NCBI RefSeq assembly: GCF_004795835.1 | Contig: NZ_CP039249.1 | Location: forward strand, 3,385,001-3,449,000 | Origin: Sphingomonas sp. PAMC26645 | Lineage (GTDB): Bacteria; Pseudomonadota; Alphaproteobacteria; Sphingomonadales; Sphingomonadaceae | Reading direction: 5' to 3' | Length of the DNA: 64,000 nt | Part shown: piece by piece, positions 53,271-64,000 of the stretch | How the letters are laid out: each line of letters begins with the position of its first letter | Position numbering within the stretch: the first letter of the stretch is position 1 | The notes under the pieces: model-generated | Seen by the model: the letters and a program-made list of their open reading frames with translations, nothing else | Databases searched by the model: none | What the model was told of the DNA's origin: nothing | Translations under genes and position numbers: made by a program

Positions 53271-56200
53271 TCAGAAGCGGATCTTGATCGAACCCTTGTA
53301 CGACTGGTTCGAAACGTCCTTGCGCTCGACGGTGGTGTCGGCGCCGACCGAGATGTCGACGCTGTCACCGACCAGCGTCAGCCCGGCGCTGATCTCGCCC
53401 CAGTTCTTGTCCTGCCCGGCCAGCGCGAACAGTGCGTTCGGACCGATCCCGCCGACGAAGTTCGCACCGAACACGCCCGGCGTCGACTGGAAGTCATGGA
53501 CGTAGTTCGCGGCGGCATAAGGCCGGAACGAACCACTGCCGCTGAGCACCAGCCCGGCACGACCCTGCAGGCTGTCGAAGCTGTCGCGATCGACGAACAG
53601 AGCGGGTCCGCCGCCATTCTCGATCGACTTGCCGAAGCCGATATGGCTCGCGCGCATCGACACCCGCGGTCCGACCTTGAGCATCGACAGGTCGAACGCC
53701 TTGCCGAGCCCGACCTCGCTGACGACGGTCAACGCGTTGTCGGTGCCGCGCAGACGATAGCTGGTGCCGACGAAGCCGACATTGCGATCGGTCTTGGCGA
53801 CGAACGCGCCTGCGCTGAACTGCGTATCGAGGACGATCCCCGATGCGGTCTCCAGCTTGCCGTACAGCGTGCCCTGGAACAGTTCGCCCTTCGCGCGCTG
53901 CGCAATCCCGCCGGTGGTGCCGTCGGTGTTGGTGTACGAGAACGAGAAGCCGATCACGCCGCCCTCGCCCGCCTGCTTTTCAAGACCGACAGCCGCGAAA
54001 TAGCCGTCGAACTTGTCATGCCCACCGAACGGATTGGTCCCCGGCATCGACCGGCTCTTGCCGTCGATATAGCCGCCCGCGATGAAGCCGCTCATGTCGT
54101 CGGGCAGACGACCCTGCTGCAACACGGTGCCGCTCGAATCGCTCATCGTGTCCTGCCCGCCGGGCATGTCGCTCGTCATCAGCGAGGCGACCTGGACCGG
54201 CTTGCCGATCAGCGCGAGCGTACCGCCGAGCCCGCCACGCGTATCGATCTGCGCGATGTGATCACGGTAGAAGCGCGACATCGTGTCGATCGACGCGACG
54301 CCGAGGCTCGACTTGAGCGTCTCGGCCCGCGGCGCAAGGCCCTCGAGCGTCGAGCGGATCGTCGCCGCGTTCTGCAGGTCGAGCGAGCCATATACCCCAC
54401 TCAGCGCCGCATAGTTGGAGCGGTTCTGGTCGAGCAGTCCGGCATAGGCCGACTGGACCGGCGTCGCATCGACGACGTTGCGATACTGACCCGCGAGTAT
54501 CCGCACCTGCACCGCGTTGGCGCTGTAGACATAGCTCGGCGTCAGGATCGCGCTGAGCGGGGTCGCCGCACCGAACGCGCCGGTGATGCCGCCCTGTGCG
54601 GTCAGGATCGTGTAGAGGTCGTTATACCGCACGGTATAGCCGGCGACCGGCGCGAACCCGACGCGACCGCTGAGGCTGACGATGCCGTTGGTCGCGGCCC
54701 CTGCGGCATTGAACGTCGTCGCCGCGAAGGCGAGCTTGTCCGACGTGCCGTTCGGGCCGAGATCGACCAGCAGGTTGGTGCTTGAGGCGAGCACGCCGTT
54801 GCCGCCGATCGTCAGCGTGCCGATCGTCCCCGTCGTGCCGGGTGCGATCATCCCGGCGACGCTGGTGAAGAACGGCGTGTTGATCCGCCCCGAACCGGTG
54901 AGCATGCCAGACAGCATGAAGTAATCGCCGGGGGTCGAGATCACGCCGTCGTTCTGGACGACGCCGGTCACCTGGTTGATCGCCATCAGGCTGGTGAGCG
55001 ACCCGGCCGACGTTACCGCCAGCTTTGCCGTGCTGCCCGCAACGGTGAACTTGTCGACCGTCACCGCGGAGTTCAGCGTGGTCGTGCCCGCCGCCGACAG
55101 CGTGACGTCATAATAGCGTGCGCTGCGCTGCGTCGTGCGATCGGGGTCGATGTTGTTGGGCACGAAATTGCTCGCGCCCGGCAGGCCGTTGGCGAGCGTC
55201 GGCGACAGGACCGCCAGCGCTACTGCATCGCCGCCAGCGCCGATGCTGCCCGCCTGCGCGATGCTCTCGGCGCTACCGCCAAGCGTCGCGATATCGACGC
55301 TGGTCTTCTGCGCGATCGCCTCGACGATCTTGCCTTCGCCGACCGAACCCGGTGCGCTCTTGGTCGCAACCGCGCCGCCCGCCGTCGCTGCCGTCGTCGT
55401 GGTCGCGGCGTTGGTCGGAACCGGCTTGCCGTCGACATAGGTGACGTTGGTCTTGATATCGAAGCAGACGTCGATGCCTTCGCCTGGCTCCTGGTCGCAA
55501 ACCTGACCGAACTTGTTCGCGTCGCCCGCGATTCCCGCACCGGTGGTGGTCGGCATGCCGTTGACCAGCTTGCCGTCGACGATGATCTGGTAGTTCGGAT
55601 CGAGCGCGGTCACCCAGTGCGACGCGTCGGTCCACAGGCCGTCGCCCGTCTTGGTCTGCGCATAACGATACGGGTTGTTCGCGGCGATATAGTCCGAGAA
55701 CAGATAGAGCGGCTGATAGAAGCTGGTCGTGCCATAGGCGCCGAACGGCTGCGCGTTGAAGAAGCGGTTGCCGCCCGACAGCACGCCGATGACCACCTGC
55801 TTGGCGAAGGTGCGATCGAGGATCAGCGGCCCGCCCGAATCGCCGCCGGCCGTCGTGCCTTCGTTCGGAAGCGGGGCATCCTTGAAGATGTTGAAGTCGT
55901 AGGGGCTGGCCGCCGCGGTGCCACGACGGGGATCGTCGAAGTCGAGCTGGTACAGATTCTGTGGGCGGCCGCTGGTCGAGCCGAACAGGAATGCATCGCG
56001 GTCATCGAACGAGCCCAGGATGCCGATCGTGTTCTCGGCGATGCGACGGCGGTAGTCGATGCCGTTGGTGTCGCCGACGAGCGTGCCGCCCTGACCGCTC
56101 CGACCATAGCCGGTGATCGTGACGTGATAGCCAGTTCCGGTGGTGTCGCCGATCGACGCAGGCGCAGGCAGTGCCGACAGCAGCAGCGCCCAGGTCGGCA

Positions 56201-56867
56201 CGTTGGCCGCCGGCGTATCCAGCGTCGCGATCGCGACGTCGCCCTGCAGGAAGTTCTGCGAGAGCCCGAGATTCAGCGAGTCGGCGTTATAGACGACCTG
56301 GTTGACGTTATAGAGGAAGTTGGCGGTGTTGGTCTTGTACTGCTGCGTGTTGACCGCGCCGGTCGCGGTGGTCGGCAGGAACCAGTCGAGCAGGGCCGGA
56401 CGGTTGTTCTGCTGGAAACCGAACGCGATCGGGATGCCACCGCCCTGCGCACCATAGCCCCAGGGGTTCTGCGCGCCGGTGCCGGCGGCGTTCTCGTTCA
56501 CGCAGTGCGCGGCGAAGATCACGGTGCGCGGATTGATCAGCGTCCCCGTGCACAGGCCGACGCCGCCGCCGCCCGTCGAGATCGTCATCTGGCCTACGCC
56601 GTTAACGCCGTTGCCGGGATCCTGCGCGGTCGTCGGCGTGCCCGGCGCCGAGATCACGATGTTCGGTTCGGAGACGAGGTCGGCGGGGTTCAGCGCGCTT
56701 GAATAGGCGATCGATTCGGGCCGCGGCAGGCGATCCTGCGCGGCCGCGATCGACGGCAGCGCCGCCGCGGCGAGCAACGCCGTCGAGGTCAGCAAAGCCG
56801 CGCGTGCATGGCGCGATCCGGTGCGTGCGCCGCGCGCGCGCGAGGTAGCGATAGTCGTCACATTCAT
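53271..56867 (-). CDS. Autotransporter with trypsin-like serine protease domain
   Basis: A 1198-residue type V secreted protein with a signal peptide (LLTSTALLAAAALPSIAAAQ). The protease has the full triad: His in VIFAAHCVNE, Asp in GDVAIATLD and Ser in TTAGGDSGGPLILD. A beta-helical passenger stem with repeats (GGNGVLASSTNLLVDLG, VVQNDGVISTPGDYFMLSG) covers residues 500-880. A C-terminal 12-strand barrel of about 270 residues ends in IKIRF. ATG 56867 has AAGGGG upstream. It probably cleaves an external or self substrate, which is unknown. Confidence 0.92.
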   Translation of the reverse strand: MNVTTIATSRARGARTGSRHARAALLTSTALLAAAALPSIAAAQDRLPRPESIAYSSALNPADLVSEPNIVISAPGTPTTAQDPGNGVNGVGQMTISTGGGGVGLCTGTLINPRTVIFAAHCVNENAAGTGAQNPWGYGAQGGGIPIAFGFQQNNRPALLDWFLPTTATGAVNTQQYKTNTANFLYNVNQVVYNADSLNLGLSQNFLQGDVAIATLDTPAANVPTWALLLSALPAPASIGDTTGTGYHVTITGYGRSGQGGTLVGDTNGIDYRRRIAENTIGILGSFDDRDAFLFGSTSGRPQNLYQLDFDDPRRGTAAASPYDFNIFKDAPLPNEGTTAGGDSGGPLILDRTFAKQVVIGVLSGGNRFFNAQPFGAYGTTSFYQPLYLFSDYIAANNPYRYAQTKTGDGLWTDASHWVTALDPNYQIIVDGKLVNGMPTTTGAGIAGDANKFGQVCDQEPGEGIDVCFDIKTNVTYVDGKPVPTNAATTTTAATAGGAVATKSAPGSVGEGKIVEAIAQKTSVDIATLGGSAESIAQAGSIGAGGDAVALAVLSPTLANGLPGASNFVPNNIDPDRTTQRSARYYDVTLSAAGTTTLNSAVTVDKFTVAGSTAKLAVTSAGSLTSLMAINQVTGVVQNDGVISTPGDYFMLSGMLTGSGRINTPFFTSVAGMIAPGTTGTIGTLTIGGNGVLASSTNLLVDLGPNGTSDKLAFAATTFNAAGAATNGIVSLSGRVGFAPVAGYTVRYNDLYTILTAQGGITGAFGAATPLSAILTPSYVYSANAVQVRILAGQYRNVVDATPVQSAYAGLLDQNRSNYAALSGVYGSLDLQNAATIRSTLEGLAPRAETLKSSLGVASIDTMSRFYRDHIAQIDTRGGLGGTLALIGKPVQVASLMTSDMPGGQDTMSDSSGTVLQQGRLPDDMSGFIAGGYIDGKSRSMPGTNPFGGHDKFDGYFAAVGLEKQAGEGGVIGFSFSYTNTDGTTGGIAQRAKGELFQGTLYGKLETASGIVLDTQFSAGAFVAKTDRNVGFVGTSYRLRGTDNALTVVSEVGLGKAFDLSMLKVGPRVSMRASHIGFGKSIENGGGPALFVDRDSFDSLQGRAGLVLSGSGSFRPYAAANYVHDFQSTPGVFGANFVGGIGPNALFALAGQDKNWGEISAGLTLVGDSVDISVGADTTVERKDVSNQSYKGSIKIRF

Positions 56868-56956
56868 CCCCTTGTCCGCGCCGCCCGCTGTGGGACGTAC
56901 GCCAATGTGACGAGGGTATGCAGACCATTTTGGGAACGCAATCAATGACTACGCTT

Positions 56957-56989
56957 CGTTCACGCTATTGTAATATTCCGTCGTGAACG
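56957..56989. promoter_or_regulatory. Inverted repeat upstream of the autotransporter gene
   Basis: CGTTCACG and CGTGAACG (8-bp arms) flank a 17-bp AT-rich spacer, 90 bp upstream of the start codon. It looks like an operator or a dimer site; the regulator is unknown. Confidence 0.5.
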
Positions 56990-57086
56990 TTGTAAAATTG
57001 TCACCGCGAGGCCGTTGTGGGCCATTCGATGTTTCACTGCGTCGCGAGCGTTACTGCTCGCTCGTTTGGCTCAGAACCGGGTATTG

Positions 57087-57236
57087 TCAGGCGCTCGCTG
57101 GAGGAGTGTCCGCCAGTTCGTCGAGACAATGCGCCAGCAACGCTGCCATCAGGTATCGCTGCTGACCGTCGGCGATCGCCAACGCGTTTTCGATTGCGTG
57201 ACGGAGAACCCGGGTGTCGTCGGTATTGTCGCCCAT
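57087..57236 (-). CDS. Very small acidic protein (49 residues)
   Basis: The frame reads MGDNTDDTRVLRHAIENALA, then DGQQRYLMAALLAHCLDELA and a short tail. The composition is clearly protein-like and helical. No strong ribosome site is seen upstream of ATG 57236. Not recognised. It lies in the 500-bp region between the autotransporter and the winged-helix gene. Confidence 0.5.
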   Translation of the reverse strand: MGDNTDDTRVLRHAIENALAIADGQQRYLMAALLAHCLDELADTPPASA

Positions 57237-57367
57237 GCCCTGTGTTCGGGTATGATGCGACGCCGCGCAATGTGAGAGGTTATCCTCGCCGTTACCAACC
57301 TGAGTTAATCTCTAGAATGACATGATTTTTGCTAGCGCGTCGCAACCGCGATCTGTCATGTTAGCGT

Positions 57368-57718
57368 ATGGCAATCGACACCGACTCGGCCCGCACTGCG
57401 GAAAACCTCCTCACGGTACGCGACATGCGCGGGGACATATTTCCCAGCGAGATCTTCGACGAACACGCGTGGAACATGCTGTTGCGGCTGTTCGTCGCGG
57501 AAGCCAGCGATGAGGTCATTACCGCACCCGACCTGATGGAGCTCACGAAGACGCCGCCGGCGGTGGGCCAGCGCTGGCTCGCACATCTCGTCGCGGATGC
57601 GCAGATCGAGCCCTATTCGGACGGCGGTACGATAACGCTTACCCGTTCCGCGGTCGATCGCATGAACATGTTCCTGCGACGCGCGGCCGGCGTCCACGAA
57701 AGCGATGGTCCCGCCTGA
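57368..57718 (+). CDS. Small winged-helix DNA-binding protein
   Basis: A 116-residue protein. The central segment reads like a MarR-type winged helix (EHAWNMLLRLFVAEASDEV, ITAPDLMELTKTPPAVGQRW, LAHLVADAQIEPYSDGGTIT, LTRSAVDRMNMFLRRAAG). Such stand-alone proteins are common in sphingomonads and their targets are unknown. The reverse strand is open here too but is less protein-like. It precedes aconitase, with a 204-bp gap. Confidence 0.7.
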   Translation: MAIDTDSARTAENLLTVRDMRGDIFPSEIFDEHAWNMLLRLFVAEASDEVITAPDLMELTKTPPAVGQRWLAHLVADAQIEPYSDGGTITLTRSAVDRMNMFLRRAAGVHESDGPA

Positions 57719-57922
57719 CGCGCCAGCGCATTCGTCCACTCGGCGACGCGAAGGCGGAATAACCGGCCCACGGCACTCCCGTGCCCTTCCCCGATGCGCT
57801 CCCCCTTGCTAAGGCCCCTCCGGTAACAGCATTTTTCGCTCGGTCCCCGACGCGCCCGCGTGGCCTATACGGCTGCTTTCCCCTCGGCGCCCGGCGGCCC
57901 GACGCCCACGGGAAGGACCCCT

Positions 57923-60607
<2,685 letters not shown>

Positions 60608-60618
60608 GGTTGTTGCGT

Positions 60619-60640
60619 CGTCCCGGAGCGATCCGGGACG
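60619..60640 (+). terminator. Hairpin after acnA
   Basis: CGTCCCGG/CCGGGACG, 8 bp with a 6-nt loop, 11 bp past the stop codon. No T-run follows, so termination is only possible. Confidence 0.45.
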
Positions 60641-60695
60641 GCGCCCTACATTGATGCCGGCGCCTGCGCCCAAGCCTTCAGCTACCCACAACTAC

Positions 60696-60778
60696 CGTCA
60701 TCCCAGCGAAAGCTGGGATATTCCCGTGAGGCCCACGTCGCCCACCACGAGGATATCCCAGCGTTCGCTGGGATGACG
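60696..60778. repeat. Paired palindromic repeat, family F
   Basis: CGTCATCCCAGCGAAAGCTGGGATA faces ATATCCCAGCGTTCGCTGGGATGACG across about 30 bp. Each arm is itself a hairpin. Only one copy is seen in this window. Confidence 0.82.
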
Positions 60779-60847
60779 TGTGTTGGCGGATGGTGAAGGA
60801 CGATCTGCGCGAGCCGACGAAGGCCAAGCGCACCCGCTCCCAGAACG

Positions 60848-60990
60848 AAAAAAGGCGGGGCGATCGCAAGGATCGCCCCGTAGTTCAGGGAGAAGACCGG
60901 GACAGGGGAGACCCGGTCAAATCGCCGTCCACAGGGGGAGAGGGAGCGGCGACGCATCCCCCTTCGCCCCGATATGTTGCAGGGATATGT
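60848..60990 (-). ncRNA. Candidate small RNA with C-rich loops and intrinsic terminator
   Basis: On the minus strand three hairpins follow one another. The first is TCGCCG/CGGCGA, with loop CTCCCTCTCCCCCTGTGGA. The second is a perfect 7-bp stem GACCGGG/CCCGGTC, with loop TCTCCCCTGT. The third is a perfect 9-bp terminator stem GGGGCGATC/GATCGCCCC (60857-60879) followed by GCCTTTTTT. CTCCCT also lies single-stranded before the terminator. C-rich loops facing ribosome binding sites recall alphaproteobacterial sRNAs of the suhB/mmgR and alpha-r14 type, but no family is claimed. The 5' end is a guess. It may instead be the 3' end of the permease-mtnP mRNA. Confidence 0.5.
60857..60879 (-). terminator. 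Strong intrinsic terminator (minus strand)
   Basis: A perfect 9-bp GC-rich stem with a 5-nt loop, followed on the minus strand by GCC and six T residues at 60848-60853. Confidence 0.85.
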
Positions 60991-61041
60991 CGAACACGGC
61001 GAATGACGAACTTTTCACCTGACGAAGGCAGAGATCCGAAT

Positions 61042-61162
61042 CCTCCCCCGCCAGGGGGAGGTGGCAGGCGCCAGCCTGACGGAGGGGGAGGATAGGGCAA
61101 ACCGCTGTTGCGTATCCTCCCCCTCCGTCACCTTCGGCGACACCTCCCCCTAGCGGGGGAGG
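61042..61162. repeat. Paired palindromic repeat, family C copy 2
   Basis: CCTCCCCCGCCAGGGGGAGG plus GACGGAGGGGGAGGAT faces ATCCTCCCCCTCCGTC plus CCTCCCCCTAGCGGGGGAGG. It ends 9 bp before the mtnP stop codon. Confidence 0.85.
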
Positions 61163-61170
61163 ACTGCAGT

Positions 61171-62040
61171 TCAGACTGAAAGCGCCCGCCCCGCCACGGC
61201 ATCCAGCTTCGCCACCAGCACCGGATCGCGAGCCTCCCGCGCCGTAATGATCGCGCTATCCAGGCACGTATCGATCGGCGAAGCCTCCCGCTCCACCGAC
61301 AACGCGCGCAGCAACGCCATCACCATCGCCCGAGCCTTCGCCGCATTCGCACCAAGCTGCGCCACGACCTGCGCGACATCGACGCCCACCTCGTCCTCCC
61401 GCCAGCAATCGTAATCGGTCACCATGCCGACCAGCGCGTACGGAAGCTCCGCCTCCCGCGCGAGCTTCGCCTCGGGCATCGCGGTCATGCCGATCACGTC
61501 GCAACCCCATTGACGGTACAGCCGGCTTTCCGCGCGCGTCGAAAATTGCGGGCCTTCCATCGCGAGATAGATGCCGCGGTCGTCGACCTGCGCGCCCGCC
61601 TCCCGCGCGGCGTTGGCGGCATAGCGCGATAGGCGCGGGCAGACCGGGTCCGCCATCGAGACGTGCGCGACAAGGCCGGTGCCGAAGAAGCTCGACGGCC
61701 GTCCCTTGGTACGATCGATGAACTGGTCGACCACGGTGAAACTCCCCGGCGGCCGCTGTTCGACCAGCGACCCGACCGACGACACCGCCAACACGTCCGT
61801 TACGCCCAGCCGCTTCAACGCATCGATATTCGCCCGCGCGTTCAGCTCCGACGGCGAGATCCGATGCCCCCGCCCATGCCGCGGAAGGAACGCCACCCCG
61901 ACATGCCCGACTCGCCCGGTATAGATCGCATCGGACGGCTCGCCCCAAGGCGTCTCCACCGTCTGCCAGCGCCCGTCCTCAATTCCGTCGACCGCGTACA
62001 ACCCCGAGCCGCCGATGATTCCGATCGTCCAGCCGCTCAT
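61171..62040 (-). CDS. mtnP: S-methyl-5'-thioadenosine phosphorylase
   Basis: A 289-residue purine phosphorylase releasing adenine and methylthioribose-1-phosphate from MTA. The phosphate-binding motif is IGIIGGSGLY. PRHGRGHRISPSELN, YLAMEGPQFSTRAESRLYRQ, GMTAMPEAKLAREAELPYAL and the substrate segment VTDYDCWRED also match. MTI phosphorylase is the alternative. The start ATG overlaps the permease stop (ATGA), so the two are translationally coupled. Confidence 0.92.
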   Translation of the reverse strand: MSGWTIGIIGGSGLYAVDGIEDGRWQTVETPWGEPSDAIYTGRVGHVGVAFLPRHGRGHRISPSELNARANIDALKRLGVTDVLAVSSVGSLVEQRPPGSFTVVDQFIDRTKGRPSSFFGTGLVAHVSMADPVCPRLSRYAANAAREAGAQVDDRGIYLAMEGPQFSTRAESRLYRQWGCDVIGMTAMPEAKLAREAELPYALVGMVTDYDCWREDEVGVDVAQVVAQLGANAAKARAMVMALLRALSVEREASPIDTCLDSAIITAREARDPVLVAKLDAVAGRALSV

Positions 62041-63428
62041 TCGGCGAGCGCTCTCGGCCGCGCGTAAACGAAGTAGATCACCAGTCCGAACAGGTTCCAC
62101 AGCCCAAAATACAGCTGCGTCTTCGAAGGCAGGCTGAAGAACAGATACAGGCACCCGAGGATACCGATCGTCCCGACCACCGTCGCAGCCGGTGCCCGGA
62201 ACGTCCGCAAGGCGTCAGGCGCACGGCGGCGCATCACCAGCATGCACGCACAGACCGCGACGAATGCGGCGAGCGTGCCCGCGTTGGCGAGCGCCGCGAT
62301 CTCGGCCAGCGGTAACAACCCCGCGATGACCGCAACGATCGCCGCGGTGATCCAGGTGATGCGGACGGGGGCACCTCGCTTCGAGACCTTGGCGAGGCTC
62401 AACGGCAGCAACCCGTCACGCGCCATCGTGAAGAAGATCCGGCTCTGGCCGAACAAGAACGCGAGCAGCACCGTCGGCAAGGCGATCACCGCGGAGGCGC
62501 CGAGGAAGGTCGCGAACCCGGGTCGGCCAATCTCGCGCAGGATCAGCGCGAGCGGCTCAGCGCTGCCAGCGAACCGCGTGTAGGACAGCGCACCGACGGC
62601 CGCGACTGCGACGAGGATGTAGATCGCAATGCAAACGACCATCGACCCGACGATCCCGATTGCAAGGTCGCGGCCGGGGTTCTTCGTCTCCTCCGCCGCG
62701 GTCGAGATTGCGTCGAAGCCGTAGAACGCAAAGAAGATGATCGCCGCCGCCGCCATGACTCCGCGCTCGGCCCCGTCGGGCTGCACCGCCTTGGGAAAGC
62801 CGTAGGGCATGAAAGGGTGCAGGTTGGCACTGTTGAAATAATGCAGCGTGATGAACACGAAAACGGCGAGCGCGATCATCTTCACGCCGACCAGCACCGC
62901 GTTCAGCGTCGCACTCTCGCGCGTGCCGAACGACAACACGCCAGCGACGACCGCGATGATGAAGATGGCGGGGACGTTGAGAATACCGCGGAGTTCCGGG
63001 CTAAGCGTCAGCGCCTCCGGAAACCCGAACGCTCCGCGCAGCAACGGTGCGGCATAGCCCGACCAGCCGACCGCGACAGTCGACACGACGAGGGAGTATT
63101 CGAGGATCAGCGACCAGCCGATCACCCATGCGATCAGCTCACCGAGCACGACATAGCTGTAGGTATACGCGCTGCCCGACGCCGGGATCATCGTCGCCAT
63201 CTCGGCATAGGCGAGCGCCGCGCAGGCACAAATCCCGCCGGCTATGATGAACGACAGGATCACCGCAGGCCCGGCGAGCCCTGCCCCCACGCCGATCAGC
63301 GTCAGGATGCCGGTACCGACGATTCCACCGACACCCATCGCCACCAGATGCGGCCACGACAGCGTCCGCGCGAGCTGATGCTCGGGCGGCTGCGCGGTGA
63401 CGATTTTTCGGCGAAACAGACTTGCCAC
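62037..63428 (-). CDS. APC-family amino acid permease
   Basis: A 463-residue permease with 12 membrane spans. The substrate motif in span 1 is GVGGIVGTGILTLIGVGAG, and YAEMATMIPASGSAYTYSYV and FFAFYGFDAISTAAEETKNP are APC signatures. It resembles cationic amino acid transporters of the YfnA type. GTG at 63428 has GAGGGG upstream and gives the normal N-terminus (MASLFRRKIV); a longer frame to 63494 is unlikely. It is coupled to mtnP downstream, so a methionine- or purine-related substrate is possible (inference). Confidence 0.9.
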   Translation of the reverse strand: MASLFRRKIVTAQPPEHQLARTLSWPHLVAMGVGGIVGTGILTLIGVGAGLAGPAVILSFIIAGGICACAALAYAEMATMIPASGSAYTYSYVVLGELIAWVIGWSLILEYSLVVSTVAVGWSGYAAPLLRGAFGFPEALTLSPELRGILNVPAIFIIAVVAGVLSFGTRESATLNAVLVGVKMIALAVFVFITLHYFNSANLHPFMPYGFPKAVQPDGAERGVMAAAAIIFFAFYGFDAISTAAEETKNPGRDLAIGIVGSMVVCIAIYILVAVAAVGALSYTRFAGSAEPLALILREIGRPGFATFLGASAVIALPTVLLAFLFGQSRIFFTMARDGLLPLSLAKVSKRGAPVRITWITAAIVAVIAGLLPLAEIAALANAGTLAAFVAVCACMLVMRRRAPDALRTFRAPAATVVGTIGILGCLYLFFSLPSKTQLYFGLWNLFGLVIYFVYARPRALAE

Positions 63429-63515
63429 GGATATCCCCTCTTCTTGCGCGGGGAGTGGCACAGGTCGTGACCGGGGGGCAAGGCCAGCAGCCAACCGCTA
63501 CCCGAGCGACAATAT

Positions 63516-63620
63516 CCTCCCCGGCGGAGGCCGGGGTCCAGTCGGCAAGGTCATCGTGACGATGCGCAACACTATGTCAGCAGCCTCTCCCAACTGGGCC
63601 CCGGCCTTCGCCGGGGTGGT
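63516..63620. repeat. Paired palindromic repeat, family B copy 3
   Basis: CCTCCCCGGCGGAGGCCGGGG with GTCCAGTCGG faces CCCAACTGGGCCC with GGCCTTCGCCGGGGTGGT. It lies upstream of the permease gene. Confidence 0.8.
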
Positions 63621-63659
63621 AGAAGGGCTCGCGGCAATAGAACGGCGGTCCGCTCCTCC

Positions 63660-63716
63660 TTGTTCTCCCGCGAAGGCGGGAGCCCAGTCTGGGTCCCCGC
63701 CTTCGCGGGGACACAA
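63660..63716 (-). repeat. Palindromic intergenic repeat, family A copy 4 (inverted)
   Basis: TTGTTCTCCCGCGAAGGCGG, then CCCAGTCTGGG and CCCCGCCTTCGCGGGG, the family A element in opposite orientation. As in the emrA-emrB gap it lies close to a family B copy. Confidence 0.85.
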
Positions 63717-63734
63717 GCTAGCTAACGCTGGAAT

Positions 63735-64000
63735 TCAAACGGTGAAGCTTTCCCCGCACCCGCACGCGCCCTTGGCATTCGGGTTCTGGAACACGAAGCC
63801 GGCGGTGAAATCATCCTCGACCCAGTCCATCGTCGAGCCGATCAGATACAAAATCGACCCGCCATCAACGAACAAAGTCCCGCCCGGCGTATCGATCCGC
63901 TCGTCGAAAGGCTTGGCCTCGGTGACGTAGTCCACCGAATAGGCCAGCCCCGAACACCCGCGCTTGGGCGTCGACAGCTTCACCCCGATCGCATCCTCCG
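63735..64000 (-). CDS. IscA/ErpA-type iron-sulfur assembly protein (N-terminus outside window)
   Basis: The last 88 or so residues of an A-type Fe-S carrier, cut by the right edge. The family cysteines are visible: Cys in TPKRGCSGLAYSV and the C-terminal pair in KGACGCGESF. FVDGGSILYLIGSTMDWVED and FVFQNPNAKG also match. It delivers Fe-S clusters to apo-proteins. The frame is open to the last base, so the start lies outside. Confidence 0.92.
   Translation of the reverse strand, partial: EDAIGVKLSTPKRGCSGLAYSVDYVTEAKPFDERIDTPGGTLFVDGGSILYLIGSTMDWVEDDFTAGFVFQNPNAKGACGCGESFTV

Noticed and set aside
60682..60957. A 91-codon minus-strand frame containing SLNYGAILAIAPPFFVLG
   Set aside because: The hydrophobic stretch is a translation of the terminator hairpin and T-run, and the rest is repeat sequence. 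A non-coding RNA explains it better.

Overview
The window is a stretch of high-GC chromosomal DNA from an alphaproteobacterium. It is most likely a sphingomonad (Sphingomonas or a close relative). That placement is an inference from the gene content: DUF2794, HWE and LOV sensor kinases, CsbD and phasin stress proteins, a large TonB receptor, a fused CysN/CysC, and the style of the intergenic palindromes. I see no tRNA, rRNA, CRISPR array, transposase, phage gene or recognisable defence island. About 60 genes are packed tightly and mostly belong to core or common accessory metabolism.

Region by region. 1-5.2 kb is a sensing and stress block: a LOV-domain (blue-light type) histidine kinase running off the left edge, a DUF2147 protein, an Hsp20 gene with a ROSE-like RNA thermometer in its leader, a small membrane protein, CsbD, and an HWE-family kinase. 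5.3-8.7 kb holds a ferredoxin-reductase-like flavoprotein, a CaiB-type CoA transferase and a CitE-like lyase. 8.9-12.5 kb is sulfate activation (cysD, cysNC, cysQ). 12.5-21.5 kb contains a YdbC-like aldo/keto reductase with a divergent LysR regulator, a two-component system followed by an EF-hand lipoprotein, a GH130 glycoside phosphorylase, and divergent pncA/pncB for NAD salvage. 21.6-33.8 kb has a TonB receptor, cysE with DUF2794, a TSUP exporter, ahpC-ahpD divergent from oxyR, two fasciclin genes, pgsA-moaD-moaE and an LplT-like transporter. 34-38.2 kb has an in-frame NUDIX-DUF47 reading frame followed by a PiT phosphate transporter, then a phasin and ugd. 38.3-45.7 kb is a TetR-controlled RND efflux system, and 48-53 kb is a MarR-controlled EmrAB/NodT efflux system. 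53.3-64 kb contains a trypsin-like autotransporter, aconitase, a candidate structured small RNA, MTA phosphorylase with an amino acid permease, and the end of an IscA-type Fe-S protein.

Regulatory sites are unusually readable here. There are three copies of an ATACCG-type TetR operator, a 29-bp dyad in front of oxyR, a perfect 14-bp palindrome at the marR start, the ROSE-like leader, and several intrinsic terminators. At least seven families of paired palindromic repeats sit between genes. Four of them lie inside what would otherwise be continuous operons (ahpC/ahpD, DUF47/pit, the RND adaptor/permease pair, emrA/emrB).

The best candidates for something not yet described are the C-rich-loop small RNA near 60.85-60.99 kb, the NUDIX-DUF47 reading frame with its own internal ribosome binding site, the unknown 132-residue protein translationally coupled to the RND adaptor, and several very small genes. 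No single large novel system is evident.
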